Source: Methylobacillus gramineus | Lineage (GTDB): Bacteria > Pseudomonadota > Gammaproteobacteria > Burkholderiales > Methylophilaceae | DNA length: 64,000 bases | Direction of reading: 5' to 3' | Assembly (NCBI RefSeq): GCF_020532675.1 | Contig: NZ_JAJAVE010000001.1 | Coordinates: 1,736,001-1,800,000, forward strand | Part shown: positions 29,423 to 39,514 of the stretch, one piece after another | How positions within the stretch are numbered: the first letter of the stretch is position 1 | Layout: every line of letters starts with the position of its first letter | Made by a program: the position numbers and the translations under genes | Notes under the pieces: generated by a model | What the model saw: the letters and a program-made list of their open reading frames with translations, nothing else | What the model was told of the DNA's origin: nothing | The model's database searches: none

Positions 29423-29752
29423 GTGAACATCTTGAATCGCTCAAATCTGCTGAATACCATGTCCTTGTTTATCCTGCTTGCATTACCCGCGCTTGCATCT
29501 GCTGCAGATGAAACGGCGCAAGCATTGATCACGGCTATCAAAAAACCAACCGTAATAGTGACCAATACCGTTGTAGATAAGTCTACGCGCCCCATTCCAG
29601 ATGCAAGCAAAGATCGTCCGGGCAAAATCGATAGCGCTGTGATTCACCTTGCACCACATCCCGGCGCTCACTTCACAAGCCATCAGTATGCAGACGTCAC
29701 GACCACGCATTACCCACCAGTCGGCATCCATGCGCTGGCCAAGGTGAGATAA
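29423..29752 (+). CDS. Small exported protein of unknown function
   Basis: A 109-aa protein starting at GTG 29423 with AGGGA about 7-11 bases upstream. Residues 1-26 form a signal peptide (LLNTMSLFILLALPALASA). The mature part (ADETAQALITAIKKP onward) has several His residues toward the end but no motif I recognise. It is the first gene behind the sigma-54 promoter and is followed after 60 bases by the M20 amidohydrolase, so they are probably cotranscribed. Confidence 0.65.
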   Translation: MNILNRSNLLNTMSLFILLALPALASAADETAQALITAIKKPTVIVTNTVVDKSTRPIPDASKDRPGKIDSAVIHLAPHPGAHFTSHQYADVTTTHYPPVGIHALAKVR

Positions 29753-29812
29753 AGCAACACTTAATAAAATCAACGAAAACCAAACCTGATTCATACACTG
29801 ATGAGGATACGC

Positions 29813-31174
29813 ATGCAATTCAAGATAAAACCGATTCTGGCCGCCGCGATGCTGACACTAGCCAGCTCAGCATCCTATGCTCTGGATGGCGTCAATCAGC
29901 CTCTACTAAAAGCCATTGACCTGAAACTGGAAGCCATACAGCCAGAGATCATTGCCTTACGCCAAGACATCCATCAGCATCCAGAACTTGGCAACCGTGA
30001 AGTCCGAACCAGCCAACTGGTGACAGATCGCCTGCGCAAACTGGGATTGGAAGTCAAAAGCGGTGTAGGTGTCACTGGAGTAGTCGCAGTCCTCAAGGGC
30101 GGCAAACCAGGTCCAGTGGTTGCGCTGCGCTCAGAACTGGATGCCTTGCCCGTGGTGGAGAAAACTGGCTTGCCTTATGCATCCTCTGCCAAGGCAGAAT
30201 ACAACGGCGAGAACGTAGGGGTGATGCACGCCTGTGGCCATGATGGTCACATTGCCATTCTCCTGGGCGTAGCAGAAGCGCTGGCTGCCAATCGGGAAAA
30301 GCTCGCTGGCACAGTGAAATTCATCTTTCAACCGGCAGAAGAGGGGCCTCCCAATGGCGAGGCAGGTGGCGCATCGTTAATGATCAAAGAAGGCGCACTG
30401 GAGAATCCACGCCCGGGCGCTATCTTCATGTTGCATGTGGGGCCTGGAGAAACAGGAAGCCTGAGTGTCACCAAAGGCCCAACCGCGGCCAGCTCTGATC
30501 ATTTCACGGCAAAAATCACTGGTGTGCAGACCCATGGCGCTTCACCCTGGCGTGGTATAGACCCTGTGCCGATTGCGGCCGAGGTCATTCTGGCACTGCA
30601 GCAAATCCCCAGCCGCCAGACCGACCTGATCGCCAACAAACCGCCCGTGATTAGCATTGGACGAGTCGATGGCGGGATACGCCACAATATCATTCCTGAA
30701 TCCATCAGTCTGGATGGCACATTGCGCGCGAAATCCAATTCGCAACGAGAGGATGTGCTCAATCGCATACAGCGTATCACTGAGCATGTTGCTGCTGCAC
30801 ATGGTGCCAAGGGAGAGTTCATCCTCGATCATCACCATTGGCCCGCTGGATTTAATGATCCTGCACTGGTAGATAAAGTACTGCCCAGCCTGCAAAGTGC
30901 AGCCAAGGCTTCTGGAAAAAGCGTGAAAGTAGATAGCAATTCTGGATATTACGGCGAAGACTTCTGGGAATTTGCAAAAGTCATCCCAGGCTTGGCGTTT
31001 GGTCTGGGCGTCACCCCAGCACAAGTACCGCTGGAAAAAGCAGCGGGCAATCACTCTCCCTACTTCCTGCTGGACGACAGTGCACTGATCGTGGGCCAGA
31101 AAGCCTTTGTGCGCATCGTACTCGACTACCTCGCGCAGGGAGGCTATAAGCTTCCTCCAGTTCAGCAACCATAA
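29813..31174 (+). CDS. Exported M20-family amidohydrolase
   Basis: A 453-aa metallo-amidohydrolase of the M20D type (hippurate, N-acyl-amino-acid, indole-acetyl-amino-acid hydrolase group). Metal-binding segments are VMHACGHDGHIAILLG and FIFQPAEEGPPNGEAGG; a dimerisation insert lies in the middle. Unlike most family members it carries a signal peptide (MQFKIKPILAAAMLTLASSA), so it works in the periplasm. ATG 29813 is preferred because TGAGGA lies 5 bases upstream. Sigma-54 control suggests nitrogen scavenging from amides; this is inference. Confidence 0.9.
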   Translation: MQFKIKPILAAAMLTLASSASYALDGVNQPLLKAIDLKLEAIQPEIIALRQDIHQHPELGNREVRTSQLVTDRLRKLGLEVKSGVGVTGVVAVLKGGKPGPVVALRSELDALPVVEKTGLPYASSAKAEYNGENVGVMHACGHDGHIAILLGVAEALAANREKLAGTVKFIFQPAEEGPPNGEAGGASLMIKEGALENPRPGAIFMLHVGPGETGSLSVTKGPTAASSDHFTAKITGVQTHGASPWRGIDPVPIAAEVILALQQIPSRQTDLIANKPPVISIGRVDGGIRHNIIPESISLDGTLRAKSNSQREDVLNRIQRITEHVAAAHGAKGEFILDHHHWPAGFNDPALVDKVLPSLQSAAKASGKSVKVDSNSGYYGEDFWEFAKVIPGLAFGLGVTPAQVPLEKAAGNHSPYFLLDDSALIVGQKAFVRIVLDYLAQGGYKLPPVQQP

Positions 31175-31185
31175 CCTGCCTGGTC

Positions 31186-31220
31186 AAATAAAAAAGCCAG
31201 CAATGCTGGCTTTTTTATTT
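31186..31220. terminator. Bidirectional terminator between the amidohydrolase and the FAD/Fe-S oxidoreductase
   Basis: A perfect 16-base-pair inverted repeat (AAATAAAAAAGCCAGC, loop AAT, GCTGGCTTTTTTATTT) lies between the convergent genes, with A and T tracts that serve both strands. Confidence 0.93.
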
Positions 31221-31241
31221 GGTGCTCATGATGCAGAGAGC

Positions 31242-34200
31242 TTAAAGCAAGACCTTTTCTATGCCACCATTATTTGCCTTGTGCACATAATCCTGCATCC
31301 AGTTTTCACCCAATACATGTTTGGCCATTTCCACCACAATGTAATCGGCTTCTATGCCGGTATCTTCCCCATAACGTGACAAGCCTTGCAGGCATGATGG
31401 GCAAGAAGTCAGGATTTTCACATCCTGCTCTGGCGCCCCTGGCGTCAGTCCGAGCTTGGTCAGGCCTTTTTCCAGCTCTTCCTGCTTGCGCATTTTGACC
31501 TGGGTCGCAATATCGGGGCGGGCCACTGCAAACGTACCGGACTCCCCACAACAACGATCATTGAGCTCAACATCGTTATCACCCACCAGCGCCTGGGTTA
31601 CTTTCATTGGCGCATAGGTCTTCATGGGGCTGTGGCACGGGTCATGGTACATATAGCGTGTACCGGTGACGCCCTCGATCTTGAAATTCTTCTCCATCAG
31701 GTATTCATGAATGTCGAGCAACCTCGCACCCGGGAAAATGCGTTCAAACTCATATTTCTGCAGCTGATCCATGCAAGTGCCGCATGAAACAATCACCGTC
31801 TTGATGTCTAGGTAATTGAGGGTGTTCGCTACACGATGGAACTGCACCCGGTTATCCGCCGTGATCTGCTGGCCTTTGTCGTGATTGCCACTGGAGGTTT
31901 GCGGATATCCGCAGCATAAATAACCTGGCGGCAATACGGTAATAGCGCCAGCCTCATACAACATGGCCTGGGTTGCCAAGCCTACGGTGGAGAACAAACG
32001 TTCGGAACCGCATCCAGGGAAATAGAACACCGCATCTGAATCTTCATGCGTTTTTTGTGGATTACGGATCACCGGCACAATGGTGTCATCTTCAATGCCA
32101 AGTAAGGCACGTGATGTCTTGGTTGGCATGGCCTTGGGCATGGGGCGATTGAGGAAATGAATCACCTGCGCCTTGATTTCAGGCTTGCCCAACGTTGGCG
32201 GCGGATTTTTCTTGGTGCCATTCAACAAGCCCAGCTTCTTGAATATCGCATGCCCCAACCGCTGCGCCTTGTAGCCCACACCGACCATCACGCTACGCAT
32301 GGCGCGTATCGTGGCTGGGTCCTTGATATTGAGGAAGGTCATGGCCGCAGTAGTGCCAGGATTGAAATGCTTCTTGCCCTGCTCACGCAGAAAATTGCGC
32401 ATGGCAATCGAAACATCGCCAAAATCGATATCGACCGGACACGGTTTTTCGCAGCGATGACACACAGTGCAATGATCCGCAACATCATTGAATTCATCAA
32501 AATGCTTGAGTGATATCCCGCGACGCGTTTGCTCCTCATAGAGAAATGCCTCTATCAATAGCGAGGTACCCAATATCTTGTTGCGCGGACTATAAAGCAG
32601 GTTGGCACGTGGCACATGCGTAGTGCAGACAGGCTTGCATTTGCCGCAGCGTAAACAATCGCTGATGGAATCTGCAATGCCACCAATCGCAGATTGCTCC
32701 ATGATGATGGACTCCTGCTCCAGCAGGCCGAAAGAAGGCGTATACGCTGAATGCAGGCCAGAACCAGCCATCAGCTTGCCCTTGTTGAAGCGGCCTTCAG
32801 GATCAACCTGTTGCTTGTAGGCAGCAAATCTGGACACCGTTTTCTCGTCCAGGAACTCCATCTTGGTGATACCAATCCCATGCTCACCCGAGATCACGCC
32901 GCCCAGGCCGGTAGCCAGCTTCATGATGCGTGCCACAGCCTCATGTGCGGCCTGCATCATTTCATAGTCATCAGAGTTGACGGGGATATTGGTATGCACA
33001 TTGCCATCCCCTGCGTGCATGTGCAGGGCAACAAACACACGGCCTTTTAAGACCTGTTTGTGGATTTCATCGCATTTTTCCAGAATACGCCGGTATTCAC
33101 GACCGGTAAAAATGCGATGCAGCTCTTTCTTGACGTCCTGTTTCCAGGAGATACGCACCTGATGCTCCTGCACGGCGCGGAAGATATTCTCCACGGCAAG
33201 ATCACTATAATCTGGCCCCAGCAATGAAAGCGCGCCGTCCAGGTTTTCCAGCGTGTTTTTCCAATGTTTGCGCGTTGCAGCAAACAGTTCCAGTGCCATT
33301 TGGCGCTTGGTCACCAGCATGTCGAGATCAGCCTGGGTTTCATCATCCTCATACAAGGGCAGATCGCCTTGCATAAAGCTTTCCAGGCCATCGAGCAACT
33401 TCAGCTTGTTGCGGATGGAAAGCTCGATATTGATACGCTCGATACCATCCGAATAATCGCCCAGACGCGGCAATGGAATCACCACATCCTCATTGATCTT
33501 GAACGCGTTGGTATGCTTGGCAATCGCAGCCGTACGTGCACGGTCCAGCCAGAACTTCTTGCGTGCATCACTGGAAACCGCAATAAAACCCTCGCCACCA
33601 CGGGCATTGGCCAAACGTACCACTTGCGAAGCTGCTTCACCTACACCCGCTTCATCATCGCTGGCGATATCGGCAATCAACACCATCTTGGGACGCTCGC
33701 TGCGATTCGCCTTGGTGGCATAGCCCACCGCCCGCAAATAGCGCTCATCCAGATGCTCTAGTCCAGCCAGTATTGTATTGGCATGGGCATCGAGGTAATT
33801 CTTGATTTCAACAATCGAAGGCACTGCCAGCGCCACATGGCCGAAAAACTCAAGGCACACGGTGCGCACATGCTTGGGCATGCGATGCAGAATAAAGGTG
33901 GCTGAGGTAATCAGGCCATCACAGCCTTCCTTCTGGATACCAGGCAAACCAGACAGAAACTTGTCTGTCACATCTTTCCCCAAGCCTACCGTACGGAAGC
34001 TGGGACCAGGAATTTCTAGGACATGGGGCTCCCCGATCAGGGTTACACCATCCTCTTCATAGCGCGTAATGCGAAAACGCGCCATGTCGATGTCATGAAT
34101 CTTGCCCTGGTTATGCTCCAGGCGCTCCACAAACAGCCATTGGGCATCTGGCGTCACCATGCGCCATGAAGCCAGGTTATCAAGCGCAGTACCCCATAGC

Positions 34201-35057
34201 ACCGCCTTCTTGCCACCCGCATTCATCGCCACGTTACCGCCTATGCAAGATGCATCGGCCGAGGTTGGATCAACAGCAAATTCCAGCCCTGCATTGCTTG
34301 CAGCCTCCATCACCCGACGAGTCACTACACCCGCGCCACAATGGATCACCGGCACTTGCTCGCTAACACCGGGCAATGTGGTGTAACTGACTTCGGAATA
34401 ATGATCGAGTTTCTCGGTATTGATGACCGCAGAGAGCTTGGTCAATGGTATGGCACCACCGGTATAGCCGGTACCTCCGCCACGTGGAATGATGGTCAGG
34501 CCTAGCTCAATACAGATCCGGACCAGCGCCGCGATCTCCGCTTCAGTATCTGGGTTGATCACAACAAAGGGATACTCAACGCGCCAATCGGTCGCATCGG
34601 TCACATGGGAAACACGGGACAAGCCATCAAAACGGATATTGTCCTTGCGCGTATGACGGCTCAGCTTTGCCAATGCCTGCTTGCGCAAGGTCTCGGTCTG
34701 GCGGAAATCCTGCTCAAACTCGTTGACTGCCTTGCGGGCAGCCACCACCAGCTTCAGCACCTTCTGATTGCCGGCACTACGCTCGTCAATCGCCTTGATG
34801 CGGTGATTCAGCGCATCAATCAGTGCCTGGCGACGCTTCTTGTTCTGCAGCAGATCATCCTGCAGATAAGGATTTCTTGAAACCACCCACAGATCGCCCA
34901 GCACTTCAAATAACATGCGGGCAGAGCGACCAGTCTTGCGCTCTTCTCGCAGCTCATTGAGTACCTCCCAGATTTCCTCGCCGAGGAATCTGATGACAAT
35001 TTCACGATCGGAAAACGAAGTGTAGTTATACGGGATTTCGCGTAAGCGGGCAGTCAT
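31242..35057 (-). CDS. Large FAD-linked oxidoreductase with DUF3683, two 4Fe-4S and CCG domains
   Basis: A 1271-aa fusion of D-lactate/glycolate-dehydrogenase-like parts. In order: N-terminal DUF3683 (about 5-100), FAD-binding type 4 domain ([15 protein letters not shown] and [22 protein letters not shown]), FAD-oxidase C-terminal domain ([25 protein letters not shown]), two 4Fe-4S motifs ([11 protein letters not shown] and [11 protein letters not shown]), and two cysteine-rich CCG domains (CGTC, CCGYPQ, CCGES, SCPSC). It probably oxidises a 2-hydroxy acid and feeds quinone; the substrate is not readable. The ATG at 35057 is chosen because TATAAT lies at 35083-35088 on this strand, too close to the upstream GTG at 35081. 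Confidence 0.9.
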   Translation of the reverse strand: MTARLREIPYNYTSFSDREIVIRFLGEEIWEVLNELREERKTGRSARMLFEVLGDLWVVSRNPYLQDDLLQNKKRRQALIDALNHRIKAIDERSAGNQKVLKLVVAARKAVNEFEQDFRQTETLRKQALAKLSRHTRKDNIRFDGLSRVSHVTDATDWRVEYPFVVINPDTEAEIAALVRICIELGLTIIPRGGGTGYTGGAIPLTKLSAVINTEKLDHYSEVSYTTLPGVSEQVPVIHCGAGVVTRRVMEAASNAGLEFAVDPTSADASCIGGNVAMNAGGKKAVLWGTALDNLASWRMVTPDAQWLFVERLEHNQGKIHDIDMARFRITRYEEDGVTLIGEPHVLEIPGPSFRTVGLGKDVTDKFLSGLPGIQKEGCDGLITSATFILHRMPKHVRTVCLEFFGHVALAVPSIVEIKNYLDAHANTILAGLEHLDERYLRAVGYATKANRSERPKMVLIADIASDDEAGVGEAASQVVRLANARGGEGFIAVSSDARKKFWLDRARTAAIAKHTNAFKINEDVVIPLPRLGDYSDGIERINIELSIRNKLKLLDGLESFMQGDLPLYEDDETQADLDMLVTKRQMALELFAATRKHWKNTLENLDGALSLLGPDYSDLAVENIFRAVQEHQVRISWKQDVKKELHRIFTGREYRRILEKCDEIHKQVLKGRVFVALHMHAGDGNVHTNIPVNSDDYEMMQAAHEAVARIMKLATGLGGVISGEHGIGITKMEFLDEKTVSRFAAYKQQVDPEGRFNKGKLMAGSGLHSAYTPSFGLLEQESIIMEQSAIGGIADSISDCLRCGKCKPVCTTHVPRANLLYSPRNKILGTSLLIEAFLYEEQTRRGISLKHFDEFNDVADHCTVCHRCEKPCPVDIDFGDVSIAMRNFLREQGKKHFNPGTTAAMTFLNIKDPATIRAMRSVMVGVGYKAQRLGHAIFKKLGLLNGTKKNPPPTLGKPEIKAQVIHFLNRPMPKAMPTKTSRALLGIEDDTIVPVIRNPQKTHEDSDAVFYFPGCGSERLFSTVGLATQAMLYEAGAITVLPPGYLCCGYPQTSSGNHDKGQQITADNRVQFHRVANTLNYLDIKTVIVSCGTCMDQLQKYEFERIFPGARLLDIHEYLMEKNFKIEGVTGTRYMYHDPCHSPMKTYAPMKVTQALVGDNDVELNDRCCGESGTFAVARPDIATQVKMRKQEELEKGLTKLGLTPGAPEQDVKILTSCPSCLQGLSRYGEDTGIEADYIVVEMAKHVLGENWMQDYVHKANNGGIEKVLL

Positions 35058-35268
35058 GCTTGTACTGAGGGCTAAAGGCACAATTATAACATGGAGATAG
35101 CCGTAGAATTACACGCAAATGCAGTCGTGACGCGGCTTTCACGAGAATGAGAATTGTTTCATACACACACACGCACCCCACAGTGCAATTCAGATGACAA
35201 AGCCTGTAAAAAGCACCACAATGGCAACACAGATTTATCCTCGATGTTGAATTGGCTGTGATCGAACA

Positions 35269-35775
35269 ATGTCATCAAAACTGCGAAAAGTACTCATCCC
35301 TCTTGTCATACTCGGCTTACTGGCATTTCTCGGCTATTCACTAACCCAGAAACCGCAAGCCCCCACCATTAATTTCGTTACACTGGAAGGCAAGACCATC
35401 CCACTGTCATCCTTGCAGGGGAAAATGGTATTGGTCAACTTCTGGGCAACAGACTGCCCGGGATGCATTGCCGAAATGCCAGGCCTAGTAGAGACTTACA
35501 ACCAATATAAAGATAAAGGCTTTGAAGTCATTGCCGTGGCCATGTCTTACGATGCGCCACAGCAAGTCATCAATTACACCCAGAAAAATGCCCTGCCCTT
35601 CCCTGTTACCCATGATAGTCAAGGCGAAGCTGCTCATTTATTTAGCGATGTCCGCGTGACCCCCACCTCATTCATTGTGGACCAGCAAGGACGCATTACT
35701 CAGAAACTCATTGGCGAGCTGGACTTCAAGTCCTTACGCAGCCTGCTAGACAAGCAATTATCGGGGAACCATTAG
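35269..35775 (+). CDS. TlpA-like membrane-anchored thioredoxin
   Basis: A 168-aa protein with an N-terminal uncleaved anchor (about 7-26) and a periplasmic thioredoxin-like TlpA/ResA domain. The active site is CPGC (Cys63, Cys66) in NFWATDCPGCIAEMP, and the cis-proline segment is VTPTSFIVDQQG. It probably reduces disulfides in periplasmic proteins such as apocytochromes. It is followed one base later by hemJ. Confidence 0.92.
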   Translation: MSSKLRKVLIPLVILGLLAFLGYSLTQKPQAPTINFVTLEGKTIPLSSLQGKMVLVNFWATDCPGCIAEMPGLVETYNQYKDKGFEVIAVAMSYDAPQQVINYTQKNALPFPVTHDSQGEAAHLFSDVRVTPTSFIVDQQGRITQKLIGELDFKSLRSLLDKQLSGNH

Positions 35776-35776
35776 C

Positions 35777-36190
35777 ATGTTATGGATAAAAGCTTGGCAT
35801 ATTGTATTTATGGTGACATGGTTCGCAGGGCTATTCTATCTGCCCCGCCTCTTTGTCTACCACGCACAGGCAGACGACAGCGTCAGCACTGAACGTTTCA
35901 AAATCATGGAGCGTAAACTCTTCTTTGGCATCATGACGCCAGGTGCCGTACTGACAATTATCTTCGGCATGTGGTTATGGCAGGGCTATGGCATTTCTGG
36001 TGCATGGCTACACGCAAAGCTCACACTGGTGGCAGTCCTGTTGGCCTACCATGTCTATTGTGGCAAGCTGCTATTTGATTTCAAATATAATCGCAACCGC
36101 CACGGTCATGTTTACTACCGCTGGCTGAACGAGCTCCCAGTGCTTTTATTAATTGGGGTTGTCATACTGGTGGTCGTCAAGCCATTCTAG
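35777..36190 (+). CDS. hemJ: Protoporphyrinogen oxidase HemJ
   Basis: A 137-aa integral membrane protein with four helices. The N-terminal WIKAWHIVFMVTWFAGLFYLPRLFVYHA with its conserved His residues and the LTIIFGMWLW and HAKLTLVAVLLAYH segments are typical of HemJ (formerly UPF0093), which oxidises protoporphyrinogen IX in heme synthesis. It starts one base after the TlpA-like gene, consistent with a shared role in heme protein maturation. Confidence 0.93.
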   Translation: MLWIKAWHIVFMVTWFAGLFYLPRLFVYHAQADDSVSTERFKIMERKLFFGIMTPGAVLTIIFGMWLWQGYGISGAWLHAKLTLVAVLLAYHVYCGKLLFDFKYNRNRHGHVYYRWLNELPVLLLIGVVILVVVKPF

Positions 36191-36203
36191 CCAGGACACG
36201 TAT

Positions 36204-36995
36204 ATGTTTACTCAACCCACATCATGGCTGCTGCGCGCACTGCAACAGTACAAAAACAAGCCTCAGGCGAAGCTATTGCGCGTGTTTGATGTGCTGGAGA
36301 GCAAGTCCACCTCTATTACAGATCTGGCACTTGAAGTAGAGAAGAACAAACAACCCCTGATGCAGTACCTCACCAAGCAAGCCCGCTCCAGCGGCGCGCA
36401 GTTACCTGAGGTGCTGGCACAGCAAATCCTCATCATGCTGGAAAATGCGCTGCAAAGAGAGATCAAGCATCCTGGGTGCCAGGCTTTGCATCACGCCCAA
36501 GTCGCCACCCAGGCATTGGTACAGGCTCAATGTGATGGCAGCTATCGCAAAGTGCGCGATTTCAGCATGACAAGTGGCCTGGTAAGCCTGATGATCATTA
36601 CATCGTTCATGTTCTGGTATATGTTGCGCGATATTCCCGCCCAGCATCAAGACGCTTCCAGCTATCAGCTATGGAACAATGGTGCGCGTCAGCCAGTGGC
36701 CAACCCGATCAAGGTGGCTGAACTTTACAATATGCTGGAACGCATGCGTCAGGGGAAATGCCACTTCCCGCAAGCCTTGATGCTGGCCGAGTCAGAGCGA
36801 AGCGTTTATCTACAAAATATCGTCGATGGCAATCTCTCCAGCCATGAAGATGAAATCAAACTGGCCAGCCAATTAATAAAAAAGGTCAGCTGTGAATACC
36901 GACCACTGACCACCTTATCTGAACCTGAGCAGACTCAAATGAAGATGCACACCGGCATACCAACCCATGGACCGGCCAATACATCGCAAACCTAG
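36204..36995 (+). CDS. Hypothetical protein with one transmembrane helix
   Basis: A 263-aa protein I do not recognise. The ATG at 36204 lies 13 bases after hemJ; upstream in-frame codons overlap hemJ and are unlikely to be used. The N-terminal 125 residues are helical and charged, a single membrane helix follows (about 131-151, SMTSGLVSLMIITSFMFWYM), and the C-terminal about 110 residues are soluble with two Cys residues. It may belong to the TlpA-hemJ operon. Confidence 0.7.
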   Translation: MFTQPTSWLLRALQQYKNKPQAKLLRVFDVLESKSTSITDLALEVEKNKQPLMQYLTKQARSSGAQLPEVLAQQILIMLENALQREIKHPGCQALHHAQVATQALVQAQCDGSYRKVRDFSMTSGLVSLMIITSFMFWYMLRDIPAQHQDASSYQLWNNGARQPVANPIKVAELYNMLERMRQGKCHFPQALMLAESERSVYLQNIVDGNLSSHEDEIKLASQLIKKVSCEYRPLTTLSEPEQTQMKMHTGIPTHGPANTSQT

Positions 36996-37024
36996 AGTAG
37001 CTCAGCCAATCACGACACTCCATG

Positions 37025-37054
37025 TAAAAAAGCCGACATCTATCGGCTTTTTTA
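37025..37054. terminator. Bidirectional terminator between convergent genes
   Basis: TAAAAAAGCCGA and TCGGCTTTTTTA form a perfect 12-base-pair stem with a 6-base loop between the hypothetical membrane protein gene and the SRPBCC gene. Confidence 0.92.
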
Positions 37055-37080
37055 CAACACTGACCCCAATCACTTCATCA

Positions 37081-37602
37081 TCATTTGATGATTTTCTTCA
37101 CATTAGCCAAACCAGACTGAAAAATCCCAGTAATCACGTCAGTCGCAGCTTTATCATCTTTGCCCGCCGCGCCTGGATGTGCAGGATCCTGACGTTTGAA
37201 CATACTTTTCCAGACAATCTTGCTTTTTGTACCATTCGCCTGAACCGTCAACGTAGCGCTGTAATCACGTAGCGGCAAAACGCTTTCGGTAATTTCATAT
37301 TTCAGTGTCTTACTTTCAGCATCTCGCGCAGTCAGCACCTCATGGATTTTCCCGCCATCCTGCAATGTGAGTGTGCGTTTCGCACCCACCTCATCCTGCT
37401 TGCCCTCTACAATTTCAGTGGAAGCCACAGCAGGATGCCAGCTCATATCACCAAAATTGCCAATCTTTTCCCACACCACATCTGCCGGTGCATCAATCTC
37501 CACCGTTTCCTTGACGCGCAGGGTTTCATCCAGGGCCGCAGACACCATTAAGGGGCAACTCAGCACAGCGGCTACCGCAACAGCTAAAATACATTTCATC
37601 AA
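37081..37602 (-). CDS. Exported SRPBCC-fold protein (MxaD-like)
   Basis: A 173-aa protein with a signal peptide (about 1-22, ending VSA-ALD) and an SRPBCC (START-like, polyketide cyclase) domain: VKETVEIDAPADVVWEKIGNFGDMSWHP is the family N-terminal signature and SKIVWKSMFKRQDP the C-terminal strand. Exported members of this fold in methylotrophs include MxaD of the methanol dehydrogenase cluster, but no mxa or xox gene is nearby, so the ligand and role are open. It is divergent from the TetR gene. Confidence 0.83.
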   Translation of the reverse strand: MMKCILAVAVAAVLSCPLMVSAALDETLRVKETVEIDAPADVVWEKIGNFGDMSWHPAVASTEIVEGKQDEVGAKRTLTLQDGGKIHEVLTARDAESKTLKYEITESVLPLRDYSATLTVQANGTKSKIVWKSMFKRQDPAHPGAAGKDDKAATDVITGIFQSGLANVKKIIK

Positions 37603-37792
37603 TACCTCCCTGTAAATACATTGTGGTTTTTAAAATTGCCTATTGCAGCCGTAAATTTACACTTTTTTATACTTTTGTAACAGTTTGTTTACACTTAAGC
37701 CAAGCAGAGTTAATAGGCAGGACTTATACTCGGGCGTGAATTAGAGAATTAGCCAGCGCAGTTTTTATTCATATTGCACTGGCAAATTTACG

Positions 37793-37812
37793 TATATACT
37801 AATCTGTATATA
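37793..37812. promoter_or_regulatory. Palindrome, likely operator of the TetR gene
   Basis: TATATAC-taatct-GTATATA is an inverted repeat with 7-base arms and a 6-base spacer. It lies in the intergenic region between the divergent SRPBCC and TetR genes and just ahead of the TetR start, as expected for autoregulation. Which protein binds it is inference. Confidence 0.5.
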
Positions 37813-37854
37813 AAAATGCGTACTGAAGAGCTACGCTATATGGGGAATGGCACT

Positions 37855-38418
37855 ATGTCCTTGCTAAGGGAAAAAATACTCGATGTTGCCTCTGACTTGT
37901 TTCAGACGCGCGGCATCAACTCGACCGGCGTGGATACCATCGTAGCGGTAGCAGGCACCACCAAGATGACACTGTACAAATATTTCCGCAGCAAGGAAGA
38001 CCTGATCCTGGAGGTGTTGCACAAAGGGCATGCCGACTTCAGCACCTGGCTGAACCAGAAACTGAACAAGAACACCAAGAAACCTTCCGAGCGCCTGCAA
38101 AAGCTGTTCGACTTTATTGAAGAATGGGTTACTGCACCTGATTTCCGTGGTATGGCATTCCTCAAGGCCTCCGCTGAATTCCCCAATGAAGAAAACCCGG
38201 TACATCGCCTTTCTGCCGAGCACTCCAAGCAATTCAAGCAGTTTCTGACTGAACTCGCTGTAGACGCTGGCGCCAAAGATGCAGACAGCCTGGCGCTTCA
38301 GTTATCCATCCTGATTGAAGGTGCAATCCAGGCCGAGCAGATGAAACGTGGCTCTGGTGCGGTCAAATATGCCAAAAAAGCAGCCAAGATTCTGATTGAG
38401 AATGCGCTGGAAAAGTAG
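37855..38418 (+). CDS. TetR/AcrR family transcriptional regulator
   Basis: A 187-aa regulator. The N-terminal TetR helix-turn-helix is clear (REKILDVASDLFQTRG, then TTKMTLYKYFRSKEDLILEVL), followed by a helical ligand domain. ATG 37855 is preferred: GGGGA lies 8 bases upstream, and the possible upstream starts at 37816 and 37840 fall on or near a palindromic operator candidate. The regulated genes are unknown; itself and the divergent SRPBCC gene are the nearest candidates. Confidence 0.87.
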   Translation: MSLLREKILDVASDLFQTRGINSTGVDTIVAVAGTTKMTLYKYFRSKEDLILEVLHKGHADFSTWLNQKLNKNTKKPSERLQKLFDFIEEWVTAPDFRGMAFLKASAEFPNEENPVHRLSAEHSKQFKQFLTELAVDAGAKDADSLALQLSILIEGAIQAEQMKRGSGAVKYAKKAAKILIENALEK

Positions 38419-38444
38419 CTACTAAAGTATTACAAATCCATTGC

Positions 38445-38476
38445 AAAAGCCTGCCTCGAATGAAGCAGGCTTTTTT
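38445..38476 (+). terminator. Terminator after the TetR gene
   Basis: AAAAGCCTGC and GCAGGCTTTT form a 10-base-pair stem with a 10-base loop and a T tract, 26 bases past the TetR stop. Confidence 0.92.
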
Positions 38477-38541
38477 CATACTTGCGAAGCATTCGCGCGC
38501 CCTAGATAATGCAGGCTTTACACCATTGCAATAGGCTAGAC

Positions 38542-39504
38542 ATGCGTATATTAATCTGTGGATCCATGGCATATGACACCATCATGGTGTTTGGCGATCA
38601 ATTCAAAAATCACATCCTGCCGGAGAAGATTCATATGCTTAACGTATGTTTTTTTGTGCCCGAAATGCGCCGCGAGTTCGGTGGCACCGCAGGTAATATC
38701 GCTTATAACCTGAACCTACTGTCTGGTGAGCCAGTGATCATGGCAACAGTTGGCGAAGATTTCGGCGTCTACGACAAATGGTTGAACGACAACAAGCTGG
38801 ACACCACCCACATCAAGAAAATTGATGGCAGTTTTACCGCGCAAGCCTTCATTACAACCGATATGGATGATAACCAGATCACCGCTTTTCACCCCGGCGC
38901 CATGAGTGAGTGTCATCAAAACAGCGTTGCCGACACCAAAGACATTGGATTGGCAATCATCGCCCCAGACGGACGCGAAGGCATGTTCCAGCATGCAAAG
39001 GAATGCCATGAACAAGGTATCCCGTTCCTGTTCGATCCAGGCCAGGGTCTCCCCATGTTCAACGGTGAAGAACTCATGCACTTTATCGACTTGGCCACTT
39101 ATGTCGCAGTAAATGACTATGAGGCGCAACTATTACAGGAAAAAACCGGTCTTACTCTTGATGCCATTGCATCAAAGGTAAAAGCGCTGATTGTGACCAA
39201 GGGTGCTCAAGGTTCGACGATTTATGCCGATGAGCAACTGTACGAGATCCCATGTGTGGAAGCGCTGGAAGTGGTTGATCCAACTGGGTGTGGTGATGCC
39301 TATCGTGCCGGTTTGTTATACGGCATTTCGCAAGGCTGGGATTGGTCAGTATGTGGCCGTCTGGCTTCGGTCATGGGCTCAATCAAGATTGCCAGCCGCG
39401 GCGGACAAAACCATCGTGCTACCCGTGATGAAATTCAGCACATATACAGCCAGATACTGGTAAATGAAACATTGTCGCAACACACTGATGAACTAACCGC
39501 TTAA
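38542..39504 (+). CDS. PfkB-family carbohydrate/nucleoside kinase
   Basis: A 320-aa kinase of the ribokinase family. MRILICGSMAYDTIMVF is the first strand, FGGTAGNIAYNL is the substrate-binding PfkB signature 1, and VDPTGCGDAYRAGLLYG is signature 2 with the catalytic Asp and anion hole. Overall it is closest in pattern to adenosine kinase-like members; the substrate is not certain. Start ATG 38542 fits the first strand. It is followed by a lipoprotein gene after 10 bases. Confidence 0.88.
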   Translation: MRILICGSMAYDTIMVFGDQFKNHILPEKIHMLNVCFFVPEMRREFGGTAGNIAYNLNLLSGEPVIMATVGEDFGVYDKWLNDNKLDTTHIKKIDGSFTAQAFITTDMDDNQITAFHPGAMSECHQNSVADTKDIGLAIIAPDGREGMFQHAKECHEQGIPFLFDPGQGLPMFNGEELMHFIDLATYVAVNDYEAQLLQEKTGLTLDAIASKVKALIVTKGAQGSTIYADEQLYEIPCVEALEVVDPTGCGDAYRAGLLYGISQGWDWSVCGRLASVMGSIKIASRGGQNHRATRDEIQHIYSQILVNETLSQHTDELTA

Positions 39505-39514
39505 GGAGCAAGAA

